Below are positions 8,401 through 16,278 of a stretch of 35,599 nt of DNA, one piece after another. The stretch spans positions 1 to 35,599 of the forward strand of contig JAUIIG010000031.1 of assembly GCA_030431875.1 (NCBI GenBank), read 5' to 3'. A program made the translations under genes and the position numbers. Position 1 is the first letter of the stretch. Every line of letters begins with the position of its first letter. The stretch comes from Alphaproteobacteria bacterium. Lineage in GTDB: Bacteria > Pseudomonadota > Alphaproteobacteria > Sphingomonadales > Sphingomonadaceae. The notes under the pieces were generated by a model, which ran no database searches, had not been told where the DNA came from, and worked only from the letters and a program-made list of their open reading frames with translations.

Positions 8401-9889
8401 GGCAGTTCATGCACTGCGCGGTCGGGATGGCGCGGGTGAAGGTGTGGCGTAGCGGGTGGCCGCGTTCGCGGTCTTCCAGCGGCACTTCGGGGCCATAGGC
8501 GGCGGCATGGCCGAAGCCGTGACCGTCGTCGCTGCCGTGATCTTCACCGTGCCCGGGCTGGATCAGCCCGCCGTGGCCGCCTGCGGTGTAGCCGTGGTCG
8601 TCGCCGTGATCTTCGCCATGGTCATCACCGTGCGAGCGCGGCACCTGGCGGTTGATGGCCGGGTCATTGGTGACGGTCTGGCCGTCGCGGCCGAACTGCG
8701 CATAGTTCAGCGAATGGCGTTCCTCGCGGTCGTTGGCATAGACCACGTGGCAGCTGGAGCAGCCCGAGTGGCGATAGTCGCCCGGCTGGTCGTTGGTACC
8801 CATGAACCAGGTGAACGGGTCGTTGAGGCGCGTCTTGTGGATGTTCAGCACCGGGATGGCGGCGCGCAGGCCCGTGCCGGGGCCGCGGTTCGACTGGCGC
8901 AGGTCCGGACGGCCCGGTTCTTCCAGCCGCTGGATCTGGCCGGTCGGGTTGGGGATGCCGATTTCGGGGAACTGCGAGTTGATCGTGCGGCCACCACGCT
9001 CGAACACGCGGAAGATGTCGCCCGGCGGCACCACCTGCCAGGTCGGCAGCGGATAGAGCGCCGCGAGCGCGCCGCGGGCAGCCTGTTCCTCGGTGACGGT
9101 GCCCGGAGGCGAGCCGGGGCTCTGGATGAAGGCCGGTTCGCCGTCCTGCGTATAGGCTTCACCCAGGGCGTAGTTCTTGAAGGGCAGGATGCCGTTGTTA
9201 TAGGCTGCGCCGCCCCACAGCATGGCACCCGTGGCCATCAGCGAGCGTTCGGCGGCTTCGATCACCGGCATGTGGCACGATCCGCAGGCATCGCGCGCCA
9301 CGCGGTAGTCCGACGGGTTGTTGAAGCGGATAAAGACCGGGTCTTCGCGGTTCAGCAGGGTGTAGGACCGTTCCGGGTTGGCCGAGGCAGGATAGTGCCA
9401 GTCATCGGGATAGGTCGGCAGCACGTGCGCCTGCTCGCGCGCGGTGATGTAGTCGGCGTGTTCGAAGCCCAGCTCCGGATTGCCGACGACATCGGCATTG
9501 CCGCCGTGGCAGTCGGTACAGCCGAGCACCACGGCATCCGATGCGTGCATGGTGCCAAGGTTGGCCAGCGGGCCGAGGTGTTCAGGGCGCTGCGACAGCA
9601 CGGCGCGGGTTTCCGCGCGCAGTTCGGCCATGTCGTAAGTGATTTCGACTTCGGCGTCGGACTGGGTGTGGCAGGATACGCAGCCGGCGCTCTTCTCCAC
9701 CGCCTGGCCCCAGGTCTGGTTCTGCGGTGCAGGCGGGGCGATCACGCCCATGGCCTCGTAATCGCGGTAAACGGCGGTCGAACCACCGGCAGCCATCAGC
9801 GAGCCGGTGCCGAGCAAGGCGGCGCCGGCGGCGAAAACTGCCGGGACGACGTGGCGCGGAGCCAGAGAAGGGAGAAGCCGTTTCAGCAT
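5417..9889 (-). CDS. Giant exported decaheme cytochrome c with LVIVD-type beta-propeller
   Basis: 1490 residues with a signal peptide (basic start MLKRLLPS, hydrophobic core, small residues near 33). Ten CXXCH motifs (CVSCH, CTDCH, CGSCH, CSSCH, CMNCH, CADCH, CKDCH, CFTCH, CGGCH, CSDCH) are spread over the first ~955 residues, with wide gaps. A Gly/His/Asp-rich stretch lies between the fourth and fifth (bases ~8500-8640). The last ~430 residues contain repeats of the LVIVD type (for example AYVADGVNGMKVIQL, FVAEGTGGFRVYDI), which fold as a beta-propeller. The product is expected in the periplasm or on the cell surface. Its start overlaps the stop of the barrel gene by one base (TGATG), so it probably works with that barrel, as in porin-cytochrome conduits. 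Substrate or acceptor is unknown; the propeller might bind a partner or be enzymatic. Confidence 0.88.
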   Translation of the reverse strand: MLKRLLPSLAPRHVVPAVFAAGAALLGTGSLMAAGGSTAVYRDYEAMGVIAPPAPQNQTWGQAVEKSAGCVSCHTQSDAEVEITYDMAELRAETRAVLSQRPEHLGPLANLGTMHASDAVVLGCTDCHGGNADVVGNPELGFEHADYITAREQAHVLPTYPDDWHYPASANPERSYTLLNREDPVFIRFNNPSDYRVARDACGSCHMPVIEAAERSLMATGAMLWGGAAYNNGILPFKNYALGEAYTQDGEPAFIQSPGSPPGTVTEEQAARGALAALYPLPTWQVVPPGDIFRVFERGGRTINSQFPEIGIPNPTGQIQRLEEPGRPDLRQSNRGPGTGLRAAIPVLNIHKTRLNDPFTWFMGTNDQPGDYRHSGCSSCHVVYANDREERHSLNYAQFGRDGQTVTNDPAINRQVPRSHGDDHGEDHGDDHGYTAGGHGGLIQPGHGEDHGSDDGHGFGHAAAYGPEVPLEDRERGHPLRHTFTRAIPTAQCMNCHMHQPNIFLNSFLGYTMWDYESDAPFMWPGPENRTPRPEGMSDEEYQETFLQQRYLTAEEVLAVLERNPEGASPRGLWADVEFLRNVYDLNSELEHTQFADYHGHGWNFRAIFRRDREGNLLDAEGEIIRPSQEGDSPEEAAYHDDRWRQRFRRDDEDQFVPVERDPAENGTNNPGVAVHMVSIHAENGMQCADCHYAQDSHGNGLIYGEVANAIEIGCKDCHGTADAYPTLRTSGPAAPPGGHDLSLLRNPDGRRRFEWVENEDTGQRTLIQRSIVDPELTWEVSLVRDSVDPASPMFNALSARAKLMSRDTENFGFGPGVPVEDRAHGETEMACFTCHLSWTTSCGGCHLPIEANWRTEMHRYEGETTRNFATYNPQVARDQMFQLGIHQTTKGNQIAPIRSTSALVLSSTNINRERIYVQQPPISAAGYSSQAFAPHFPHTVRLTETKTCSDCHLSEAEDNNAIMAQLLLQGTNFVNFIGLNAWTGLEGGFQATRVTEWDEPQAVIGSYLHRYAYPDYWRMHVEDNDRELINWTRGQFFDENLSGETHAMEEFANVVEGTSDAVRCLQMRGEYMFVAEGTGGFRVYDIASIANKGFSERIITAPFSPLSHDSHVDTENATCMAIPTNQAIAPTRNTAEIRAANQEQGFSPIYSYAFVTDSEEGLIAVNVNTFADGELRNNDLERTFTFNPDGQLTGARHITLAGDFAYITTDRGLAVVHLVHDDAKPGHDWNGDPASPDNPHYRDQASVCDVTAENACLEPHLTAFIPMDDPRASALQFRFLWVSDADGVKLFDVTNMHAPIARPEGTIELANARRMYIARTYLYIAGKQDGLVIANVTSPLAPTIHLRETFGGLMNDVEDVVVGSTNATLFAYVADGVNGMKVIQLTSPDSQRNFYGFSPAPVPELIAWATTPSPAIAMSKGLDRDRGVDETGGQMAIFGRLGSRPFNRAEMENLFLDDNHQPWFVSDEADMNAWIPGTGPVMERRRPGQ

Positions 9890-11994
9890 CAGTAGGTCAG
9901 CACCGCATTGGCGAGGATGGAATAGTAGACGCGGTTACCCCCGCGATTGTCGAACAGGTCCTGGAAGCCGTCACCCGCCACCAGCGCGGCGGCGGAGAGG
10001 CGGAAGACGAGGTTCTGGTTGGCATTGGGCCGCCAGATCGCGGAAGCCGAGAGGTCGAAGCCGATATCTTCGGGGATCGACCCTTCGACGCGCAGCGTTT
10101 CCAGCACGGCGGTATCTTCGAACCACAGGTGGTTGGCATTGGCCGACACGCGCACTTCGGGCGACAGGTCGAAGTCGGCGCCCACGCCGGTCAGGATTAG
10201 GCCGGGGTTGTTGAAGTTCGACTGGCCCTGTTCCTTGGACGAGCGCAGCGAGTTGAGGATGCCGTTGCGGCCATTGACGCTGATCACGCGGCCACCACCG
10301 GCAAAGGGGATGGTCTGGCGGATCCAGTAGCTGGTGTCGGCACCGGCGAAGACGGGGTTCTCGAAGATCGCGTCGAACCCGCCTTCGACATTGTCGAACG
10401 GATCGGAATCGCCGCTGGCATAGAGGCCCGACAGGCGGAAGCGCATCCAGTCGCGGTCGTAGCTAAGTTCGGTCGCGGCGAAGAATGCGCGGATATCAGC
10501 GGGTTGGTCGGTGAAGAAGTTGTTCCGGTCTTCCCCGAAGGCACCATAGATGCTGGTGGTCATGTTGATCCGGCCGATGCGGCCGTCAGCATTATAGCCA
10601 ACGTAAAGCACGTCGTAATCGCGGCCGCGCAAGCTGCCCAACAGGGCCGGGCGCACCGGGAAACCGTTGTCGTCGATCTCAACATCGTCGCTTTCGCGGT
10701 TCATGTTGTAGACCAGCGTGAACTGGCTGGTCAGCGCCGGGATCAGGAAATCCTGGCGATAGGCATTGGCGACGAAGACCCAGTCGCTGCGCGGGGTCTG
10801 GGTAACGTCGTTGAGGCCCGAATTGGTGTCCTTCTCCAACCGCCAGAAGGCGCCGAGGTTGAACTGGAAGCGGTTGTTGTCGCGGTTGCCGAACAGGCGA
10901 ATGCCCAGCTGGCTGTCGTTGAACAGGAAACCGCGGAAATCGCTCTGGAACGGCTGGATGCCGGCGCGCACCGAAATGAAGTCGTAACGCGAATTGTCGT
11001 ACTGGCTGAGGTGGTAGTCGACGAAGGCTTCCTGCACGCCGAGGAAGTCGTCGAAGCGATTGGAATCGCGCGTCGGTTCCACCAGCAACACGCGCCGTTC
11101 GGGCACGTCGACGTAGTTCATGTTGTAGGCCAGCGTGACGCGGTATTCGACCGAGGGCGGCTTGTAGGCCGTCGACCCGCGGATCAGCGCGAAGCCGCCA
11201 ATGAAGGTCTGCGAGAACACCGGCGAGAAATCGTTGCCGAACACGTCCAGCCGGTCCGGGTCCTCGGTGGTCTGCACACCGACCGGAATGGGGAAGGTGC
11301 GCGGCTCGATTACCGTGTCGGAAATGGCGTTGACGACGAAGAACCAGTGGTCCGGATCGAGGCCGAGGAAGCTTGGCGTCAGGCAGCGCGCGCTGCCAAC
11401 GGGGTAGTTCACCCGGTCGGGATCGTATTCGCGTCCCTCTGCTTCGGCGGCGTGGCGTTCTGCCTCTTCCGCTTCGTGCCGCAGGTGGGCGCGTTCCTCG
11501 CGCTCTTCCGGCGAATTGACGCAGATCGGGCGGTCACCCTTGTAGGTGTTCTGGTGATAGGGATCGAAGTCGCCTGGGTTGATCAGAGCATCGACGCCCG
11601 GCCCGATGACCGGGGCCAGCGACTGCATCAGGCGCCAGCGGTCAGGGATCGGGATCTGGTCGTCGATCAGCGGGAACGCCTGCGGCGGCGGTGCCCGCAC
11701 CGCGCCGTCGTTCACCTGGGTGACCGGGTCCGGCAGCTCGCCCGTATAGCCGGGCCGGCGGCGACCATCGATGATGCAGTCCTCGACCGGGTCAGCCGGG
11801 TCTTCCTGCGTGCCGAGCCCGCCATCGGGGCGTTCCTGCGTCGGTCCCTCGGCGGGATTGACGCATTCCGCCTCGAACTGCTCCTGCACTTCCTGTGCCA
11901 CCTGCGGGGCCGCGCTGAGCGCTATCTCCGGAACCGGTGCCAGCTGCGGCTGGCCCGCGTTCAGCATCATGAGGAGGGGAAGCGCCGTACCCAT
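9889..11994 (-). CDS. Outer-membrane beta-barrel protein of the cytochrome operon
   Basis: 701 residues from the ATG at 11994, which overlaps the previous stop by one base; a TTG further upstream is less likely. The N-terminus is hydrophobic but has no basic residue, so the export signal is unusual. The first ~190 mature residues are Pro-, Asp- and Glu-rich with a charged helical patch. They hold the only four cysteines, which could form disulfides. From about residue 200 the sequence alternates polar and aromatic residues with many short Asp/Asn-rich turns, typical of amphipathic strands. It ends in ...NAVLTY, an aromatic C-terminus as recognised by the Bam machinery. Between a lipoprotein and a decaheme cytochrome, it is probably the sheath that holds a cytochrome across the outer membrane. 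It has no clear similarity to MtrB that I can recall. Confidence 0.8.
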   Translation of the reverse strand: MGTALPLLMMLNAGQPQLAPVPEIALSAAPQVAQEVQEQFEAECVNPAEGPTQERPDGGLGTQEDPADPVEDCIIDGRRRPGYTGELPDPVTQVNDGAVRAPPPQAFPLIDDQIPIPDRWRLMQSLAPVIGPGVDALINPGDFDPYHQNTYKGDRPICVNSPEEREERAHLRHEAEEAERHAAEAEGREYDPDRVNYPVGSARCLTPSFLGLDPDHWFFVVNAISDTVIEPRTFPIPVGVQTTEDPDRLDVFGNDFSPVFSQTFIGGFALIRGSTAYKPPSVEYRVTLAYNMNYVDVPERRVLLVEPTRDSNRFDDFLGVQEAFVDYHLSQYDNSRYDFISVRAGIQPFQSDFRGFLFNDSQLGIRLFGNRDNNRFQFNLGAFWRLEKDTNSGLNDVTQTPRSDWVFVANAYRQDFLIPALTSQFTLVYNMNRESDDVEIDDNGFPVRPALLGSLRGRDYDVLYVGYNADGRIGRINMTTSIYGAFGEDRNNFFTDQPADIRAFFAATELSYDRDWMRFRLSGLYASGDSDPFDNVEGGFDAIFENPVFAGADTSYWIRQTIPFAGGGRVISVNGRNGILNSLRSSKEQGQSNFNNPGLILTGVGADFDLSPEVRVSANANHLWFEDTAVLETLRVEGSIPEDIGFDLSASAIWRPNANQNLVFRLSAAALVAGDGFQDLFDNRGGNRVYYSILANAVLTY

Positions 11995-13967
11995 TACAGC
12001 CCCTGGCAAACATTCTGCGCGGGATCGTCGAGGAACGGCGCGAAGGGGCAGTTGACGTAGCGCAGGCGCACGATGGACCCACCTACGTTCACTTCGATGC
12101 GGTCTGCGCGGATGGCAGGATCAGCATTGCCGATACCATTGCCCAGCCGGACGCCAGCATTGTTGAGGCCGAGGAAGCTGACCATGTCGTCCTGGTCGAT
12201 ACCGTCACCCGATACGCCGATGCCGCCGACGAGCACGCCGTTGCGGTAGATCGGTACCGAGCCGGGGAAGATCTGGATGCCGTTGGCGATGCGCGGATGG
12301 CCGGAGGGCGAAGCCGGGACATTGGTGCAACCGCGGGCGGTGTCCGCTCCGCCGCCTTCGGTAAAGACCACGTGCTGGACGATGTTGCCCGCCACCAGGT
12401 CCGTCTGCAGGCCGACCATGAAGGGGCTGAAGGTATCGCTGTCCTGCACCGAGAGCGGTCCCGGCGGGCGGCCGACTTCGCCATCGGGGAAATAGGGACG
12501 CGACAGGTTGCCGCCGGAACGGTCGGCAAAGGCATGAGTGCCGGTCAGGGCCGCCGGATTGTCGAGGAAGGTCCGCACCCGCGCGACATAGGCCGCGACG
12601 TCGCCGCCCGCTGCCGTCAACTGGGCGCCGGCAACGGGGTTGGAGAAGAAGGTGGCCGTGCGCGCCTTCTGCAGGGACACGTCGATGCCGAACAGCGGAC
12701 CGTCCGCGGAACGCACGATGCCGAGGATCTCGCCATGGGTGTCGACCACGCTGATAGAGGCCTGCATGCGGCTGTCGAGCGGGCGGCGGATCTGGGCGCG
12801 GGCGCGGGAGAGGACGGTAAAGGCCTCTTCCATGATCGCGCGGACTTCCGCCTCGGTCAGCGGCTGGGCCACGCTGGCCCCGTCGGTGCCGCCCCGGATC
12901 GGGAAGCGCGGGTTGCCGTTGCCGTCGTCGAGGATGAAGGCGCCGGTCAGCGAGAATTCTGCCGGGGTTGCCGCGCGCAGGCCCGATGCTGCCGTGCCAT
13001 AGACGACTCCGGGGTTGAGGCCCGTGCCGTCATAGTAGCCGGGCACGGCCAGCAGGTTGCCAGCGGTGCCATTGATGGCGGCAAAGCTGCCGCCGCCGGG
13101 GCCCGGATCGGTCGCCACGTCGGCGAAGCGCAGCGCGGTGCCATCGACGAAGATGCGGTTGGCGCGAATATCGGTCGGCGCCATGAAGCCCTGCGCACCG
13201 GCAATGGCGATGGCTTCCTCGGCATCGTTCTCGACATCGAGGATATTGGCGTCGAAGCCGTAGTCGCCGTCGCCCATCACGCCGATGCCGCCAACGACCA
13301 CGCCATTCTTGTACAGCGGGATGCCGCCGGGGTCTGCCGCGAGGCCCAAAGGTGCGCGCTTGGGGCCGATCAGGCCTTCTCCGAAGCGCGCCGAGAGGTC
13401 GGAGCAGGGCAGCTGGCTGAACTGCACGCCGAACAGCGGACCGCTTTCAAGGCCCACGGTGGTGGGTGCGGGCGGGAAGTGTTCCTGCACGATCTGGCTG
13501 GCGGTGCGGCTGGTAAAGGCGTTGCCGCCGCTCGACAGGTAGGCACCGGTAATCGCCTTGGAGATCGAAGCGAGCCGCGCTGGCACCTCGACACCTTGCA
13601 GGCCGAAGGTCTGTCCGGCGGGCAGGTCTGCCCCGATTCGCTCGCGGCTGACCAGCGCCGTGGGGTTGGCCCCGTTCATCTCGAATACGGCGAGCACGTT
13701 GCCCACCCGGTCCACCACGGTGATGATGGCAGGGAGGTTGCGCGCCTGCGCCTCGGCCACGGCCTGGGCGAGGATCTGGCCGACCTCGTTGGTCGTCAGC
13801 GCTTCCTGCGCCGGGGCGGGGAAGGGGTTGCTGCCCGTCGTCGGTGTCGGGGTCGGCGTTGCCACCGGCCCGCCGCCGCCATTGTTGTTGTTCGATCCAC
13901 CGCCGCCACAGCTCGCCAGCACCAGGGCGCTGGCGGCGAGGAGGGAAACCGGTTTGCTGATCCGCAT
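11994..13967 (-). CDS. Lipoprotein with two GlcG/HbpS-like (haem-degrading superfamily) domains
   Basis: 657 residues. The start has a basic n-region, a hydrophobic core and a lipobox (LASC, Cys about residue 20). A low-complexity Gly/Asn and Thr-Pro linker follows, as in surface lipoproteins. Two copies of a GlcG/HbpS-like domain follow. Each has an early segment (AIITVVDRVGNVLAVF; SISVVDTHGEILGIV) and a late one (GIPLYKNGVVVGGIGVMGDG; SVPIYRNGVLVGGIGVSGDG). Each copy is expanded by insertions compared with the usual ~140-residue domain. Relatives bind haem or small ligands (HbpS) or have unknown roles in glycolate loci (GlcG). Here it precedes the barrel gene by a one-base overlap, so it is probably an outer-membrane partner of the conduit. 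Haem handling is possible but not shown. Confidence 0.82.
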   Translation of the reverse strand: MRISKPVSLLAASALVLASCGGGGSNNNNGGGGPVATPTPTPTTGSNPFPAPAQEALTTNEVGQILAQAVAEAQARNLPAIITVVDRVGNVLAVFEMNGANPTALVSRERIGADLPAGQTFGLQGVEVPARLASISKAITGAYLSSGGNAFTSRTASQIVQEHFPPAPTTVGLESGPLFGVQFSQLPCSDLSARFGEGLIGPKRAPLGLAADPGGIPLYKNGVVVGGIGVMGDGDYGFDANILDVENDAEEAIAIAGAQGFMAPTDIRANRIFVDGTALRFADVATDPGPGGGSFAAINGTAGNLLAVPGYYDGTGLNPGVVYGTAASGLRAATPAEFSLTGAFILDDGNGNPRFPIRGGTDGASVAQPLTEAEVRAIMEEAFTVLSRARAQIRRPLDSRMQASISVVDTHGEILGIVRSADGPLFGIDVSLQKARTATFFSNPVAGAQLTAAGGDVAAYVARVRTFLDNPAALTGTHAFADRSGGNLSRPYFPDGEVGRPPGPLSVQDSDTFSPFMVGLQTDLVAGNIVQHVVFTEGGGADTARGCTNVPASPSGHPRIANGIQIFPGSVPIYRNGVLVGGIGVSGDGIDQDDMVSFLGLNNAGVRLGNGIGNADPAIRADRIEVNVGGSIVRLRYVNCPFAPFLDDPAQNVCQGL

Positions 13968-13983
13968 GACCCCCGCGCCCCCT

Positions 13984-15405
13984 CTACCGCAGCCGCCCGA
14001 TGGCGCTGACGGCTTCGCCGAGCGCCGCGCGGAAGGCAGCGGGACGATAGCTGGTGGGGCTGTTCACCGCGTCGTAGGCGCGGTTGATATTGGCGCGGAT
14101 GCCGGCGGCGGCACCCAGGGTGATGCGGCCATCGTTGACCATGGCATTGAGCATGGTGTCGATCGCCATCACCGCCTGCACGGAGCCGGCATAGTCGGTG
14201 AAGTACGGGCTGGTTGCCTCGCTGCCCACCTGCGCAACCACGGCGAACCCGTCGTTCCCGCCATAGCCGCGGGCGGCAAGGGCATCGGACAGGGCGAGAG
14301 CTTCGGTCCGCAGGGCAATGGCAGCCTGCTGCGCCGGACCGCGGCCCTGGTCCATCGCGTCGTGGAAGTTGCGGGCGGCGGCGCGGAAGCTGTCAGCGCG
14401 GGCTGGAGCAAGCGCATCGGCCACGGTTGCCAGCATGATGATGTTTTCATCGTTGAACGGCGGCTGGCCGAAAGTGATCGGGCGGCCCGGGTTGGTCTCG
14501 AAAGTCAGGCGACGCTCGTCACCGTCGGTGATCTGGCGGTGGCAGCTATGGCAATCATAGAAGTAGAGCTGCGGGAAGACGCCTTCGGTGCCGTATTCGG
14601 GGCGGGCGAAGAGGTCCGTCGCGCGGGCCACGGCTTCGGCCTGGCCCACGGCCCAGAGGCGCACGCTGTCCGGGTTGCCCTTGCGCTGGATGTAGTCGTC
14701 GTCGACGTCGTGGTGCTGCTGGAACGAGCTGAACAGGTCGAGTTCGAAAGTGATGCGCGGGTGGCCCGCTGCCATCATCGAGTGGGTGACGAACTGGCCG
14801 CGATCGGTGCTGCCGTAGTGGCAATCGAGGCAGACGCGGGCGCGGGCCTGCGGCTGTTCGAGCGGGGTCAGACCGTTGCGAACGTTGTTGGGGTGGGTGC
14901 CTTGCACCTCGTAGTGCGATTCGAGCCAGCCGGCAGCAGCGCCGTGGCAGCTTTCGCAGCCGACGCCGTCGTCCAGCTGGAAGCGCGGGCCGCGCTGGCT
15001 GACCGGCGCGAAGGTGGCGTGGCAGCCGTAGCAGTTCTCTGCCTCCTGCTGCGCGTTGTAACCCAGCGAGCGGACAATCTGCCGGCCGCGGCGGCCCTGC
15101 AGCACGTTGTATGCGCGGCTATGGGCACCGGAAACGGCGGAGGGAGATTGCCAGGTGGCGATCTCGTCCTGCCGCACGACGGCACCGTTGCCCTCGGTGC
15201 GGCCGTGGCAGGTCGAGCCTGCGCAGCTCGCCACACCGGTAAAGCTGTAGGAATTCTGCGCCTGCACCGGCTCTCCGCCGGACAGGCCCAGAACCAGCGC
15301 GGCAATCGCGCCGGAGCCGATACCAAGGGCAGGAAACACGCGGGCGGCGTTGCGGGCAAGCGCATGGCGCAGGCCGTCAAAGACGTTCCTCACGCGTGAA
15401 ACCAT
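13984..15405 (-). CDS. Periplasmic multiheme cytochrome c (four CXXCH plus one CX4CH)
   Basis: 473 residues. The start at 15405 (MVSRVRN) is chosen for the AAGGGGGG ribosome site nine bases upstream. The signal peptide is long, with a basic n-region, a hydrophobic core (~29-42) and a likely AxA-type site near VQA. Heme motifs in order are CAGSTCH (CX4CH, atypical), CYGCH, CESCH, CLDCH and CHSCH, all in the first ~300 residues. This part resembles the cytochrome c554-like multiheme fold. The last ~160 residues have no heme motif and are Ala-rich and probably helical. It is the first gene of the leftward operon and a likely soluble shuttle between the inner-membrane decaheme protein and the outer-membrane conduit. 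No hydroxylamine-oxidation genes accompany it, so a nitrifier-type role is not supported. Confidence 0.85.
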   Translation of the reverse strand: MVSRVRNVFDGLRHALARNAARVFPALGIGSGAIAALVLGLSGGEPVQAQNSYSFTGVASCAGSTCHGRTEGNGAVVRQDEIATWQSPSAVSGAHSRAYNVLQGRRGRQIVRSLGYNAQQEAENCYGCHATFAPVSQRGPRFQLDDGVGCESCHGAAAGWLESHYEVQGTHPNNVRNGLTPLEQPQARARVCLDCHYGSTDRGQFVTHSMMAAGHPRITFELDLFSSFQQHHDVDDDYIQRKGNPDSVRLWAVGQAEAVARATDLFARPEYGTEGVFPQLYFYDCHSCHRQITDGDERRLTFETNPGRPITFGQPPFNDENIIMLATVADALAPARADSFRAAARNFHDAMDQGRGPAQQAAIALRTEALALSDALAARGYGGNDGFAVVAQVGSEATSPYFTDYAGSVQAVMAIDTMLNAMVNDGRITLGAAAGIRANINRAYDAVNSPTSYRPAAFRAALGEAVSAIGRLR

Positions 15406-15432
15406 GGCGTGTCCCCCCTTAGTCAATTCGCA

Positions 15433-15450
15433 CGGTAGCCCCCGCTACCG
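15433..15450. promoter_or_regulatory. Hairpin in the leader of the cytochrome operon
   Basis: A perfect 7-bp inverted repeat (CGGTAGC / GCTACCG) with a four-base loop sits 28-45 bases before the start of the multiheme gene, in the 108-base gap between that gene and the FecR-like gene. No T-run follows on either strand, so it is not a clear terminator. It could be a leader structure or an operator. I find no convincing promoter hexamers in this gap. Confidence 0.35.
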
Positions 15451-15513
15451 ATTCACTTCCACCCGGACCCTAACCCATTGTGCGGCGGTGGTCGACAGTC
15501 AGCTTTCGTCCAA

Positions 15514-16248
15514 TCAACTTCCGCTTTGTGCCGCAGTAACAATCTGGCCCAACTGGATCGTGCATCCCCGGGCAATAAAGGCCTGGGCCATCTGTTCCAC
15601 ATCTTCCGGCGCTTCGTCCAGCAGGCTGAAGGTCACTTGAGTGGGTTCGGCATTGTCGCCGCCCGAAATCGTATAGGCATGGCCGTCGCGCAGCTGCAGC
15701 GCCGAATCCCAGCGGGCGAGGAATTCGCCGGCGGGGAAGGTAACCGTCACGGCGTCATCGGGCGCACCTGCGGGGGCAACGCTGTAGACGGCGTCGGTTT
15801 CATAGTCGGCACGCCACAGGTTGAGCCGTTCGGTGCTGGACAGGCAGACGGTGCCCGATGCGGCCACGTCGACGAACCAGATGTTCGGATTGGTCGTAGG
15901 CTCAGCCCCTGCCTCGCCACGCGAGGAGGCCACGCGGGCCTGTCCGCGCTGGCGCTGGGTCAGGCGGGCGAGGTCGGCGTTGCCGCCGGTGGAGCGGCCG
16001 CGCTGGGCAAGGATGTAGCTGCCGGGGCCTTCCAGCACGCGGGTGCGGCCGCCGTCGAGCACGGTAAGCGAATCGCCCTGGCGCAAGGTGATGCGGTCGG
16101 TATCGCCGATCTGCGCACCAACCGGGTAGGTTGCTGCCGAAGGACCGCTGGAGGCAACGACGGTGCCAGCTTCAGCAGCCTGCGGAGCCATGGCGAGCGC
16201 GGCAACACCTGCCAGCAGCCCGAGGCCAAGCTTGTTTCCAAGAGACAT
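15514..16248 (-). CDS. Secreted FecR-like protein, partner of the CHASE2 cyclase
   Basis: 244 residues, starting at MSLGNKLG because of the GAGGAGT ribosome site just upstream; the longer frame has no support. A clear signal peptide ends near AEA (about residue 27). A domain rich in beta strands follows, with a pattern (GDxxRITLRQGDSLTVLDGG, then a 'GPGSYIL' turn) resembling FecR-type periplasmic domains. The C-terminal half has two cysteines and no motif I recognise. CHASE2 cyclases are often encoded beside FecR-domain proteins, and this gene lies 136 bases downstream of such a cyclase on the same strand. I infer a periplasmic ligand or modulator of the cyclase sensor domain. The family assignment is tentative. 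Confidence 0.65.
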   Translation of the reverse strand: MSLGNKLGLGLLAGVAALAMAPQAAEAGTVVASSGPSAATYPVGAQIGDTDRITLRQGDSLTVLDGGRTRVLEGPGSYILAQRGRSTGGNADLARLTQRQRGQARVASSRGEAGAEPTTNPNIWFVDVAASGTVCLSSTERLNLWRADYETDAVYSVAPAGAPDDAVTVTFPAGEFLARWDSALQLRDGHAYTISGGDNAEPTQVTFSLLDEAPEDVEQMAQAFIARGCTIQLGQIVTAAQSGS

Positions 16249-16278
16249 AATGATCACTCCTCGATCAGCTCTGTGGCC

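Noticed and set aside
6827-9895. Two long open frames on the plus strand opposite the giant decaheme gene
   Set aside because: They lie antisense to a gene with a signal peptide, ten CXXCH motifs and a propeller. Their translations show only low-complexity Val/Gly/His/Arg sequence without domains, as expected from GC-rich codon bias.
13984-15405. Nitrification-type cytochrome c554 system
   Set aside because: The heme pattern has some likeness, but no hydroxylamine oxidoreductase or ammonia monooxygenase genes are present, and the C-terminal helical part differs.
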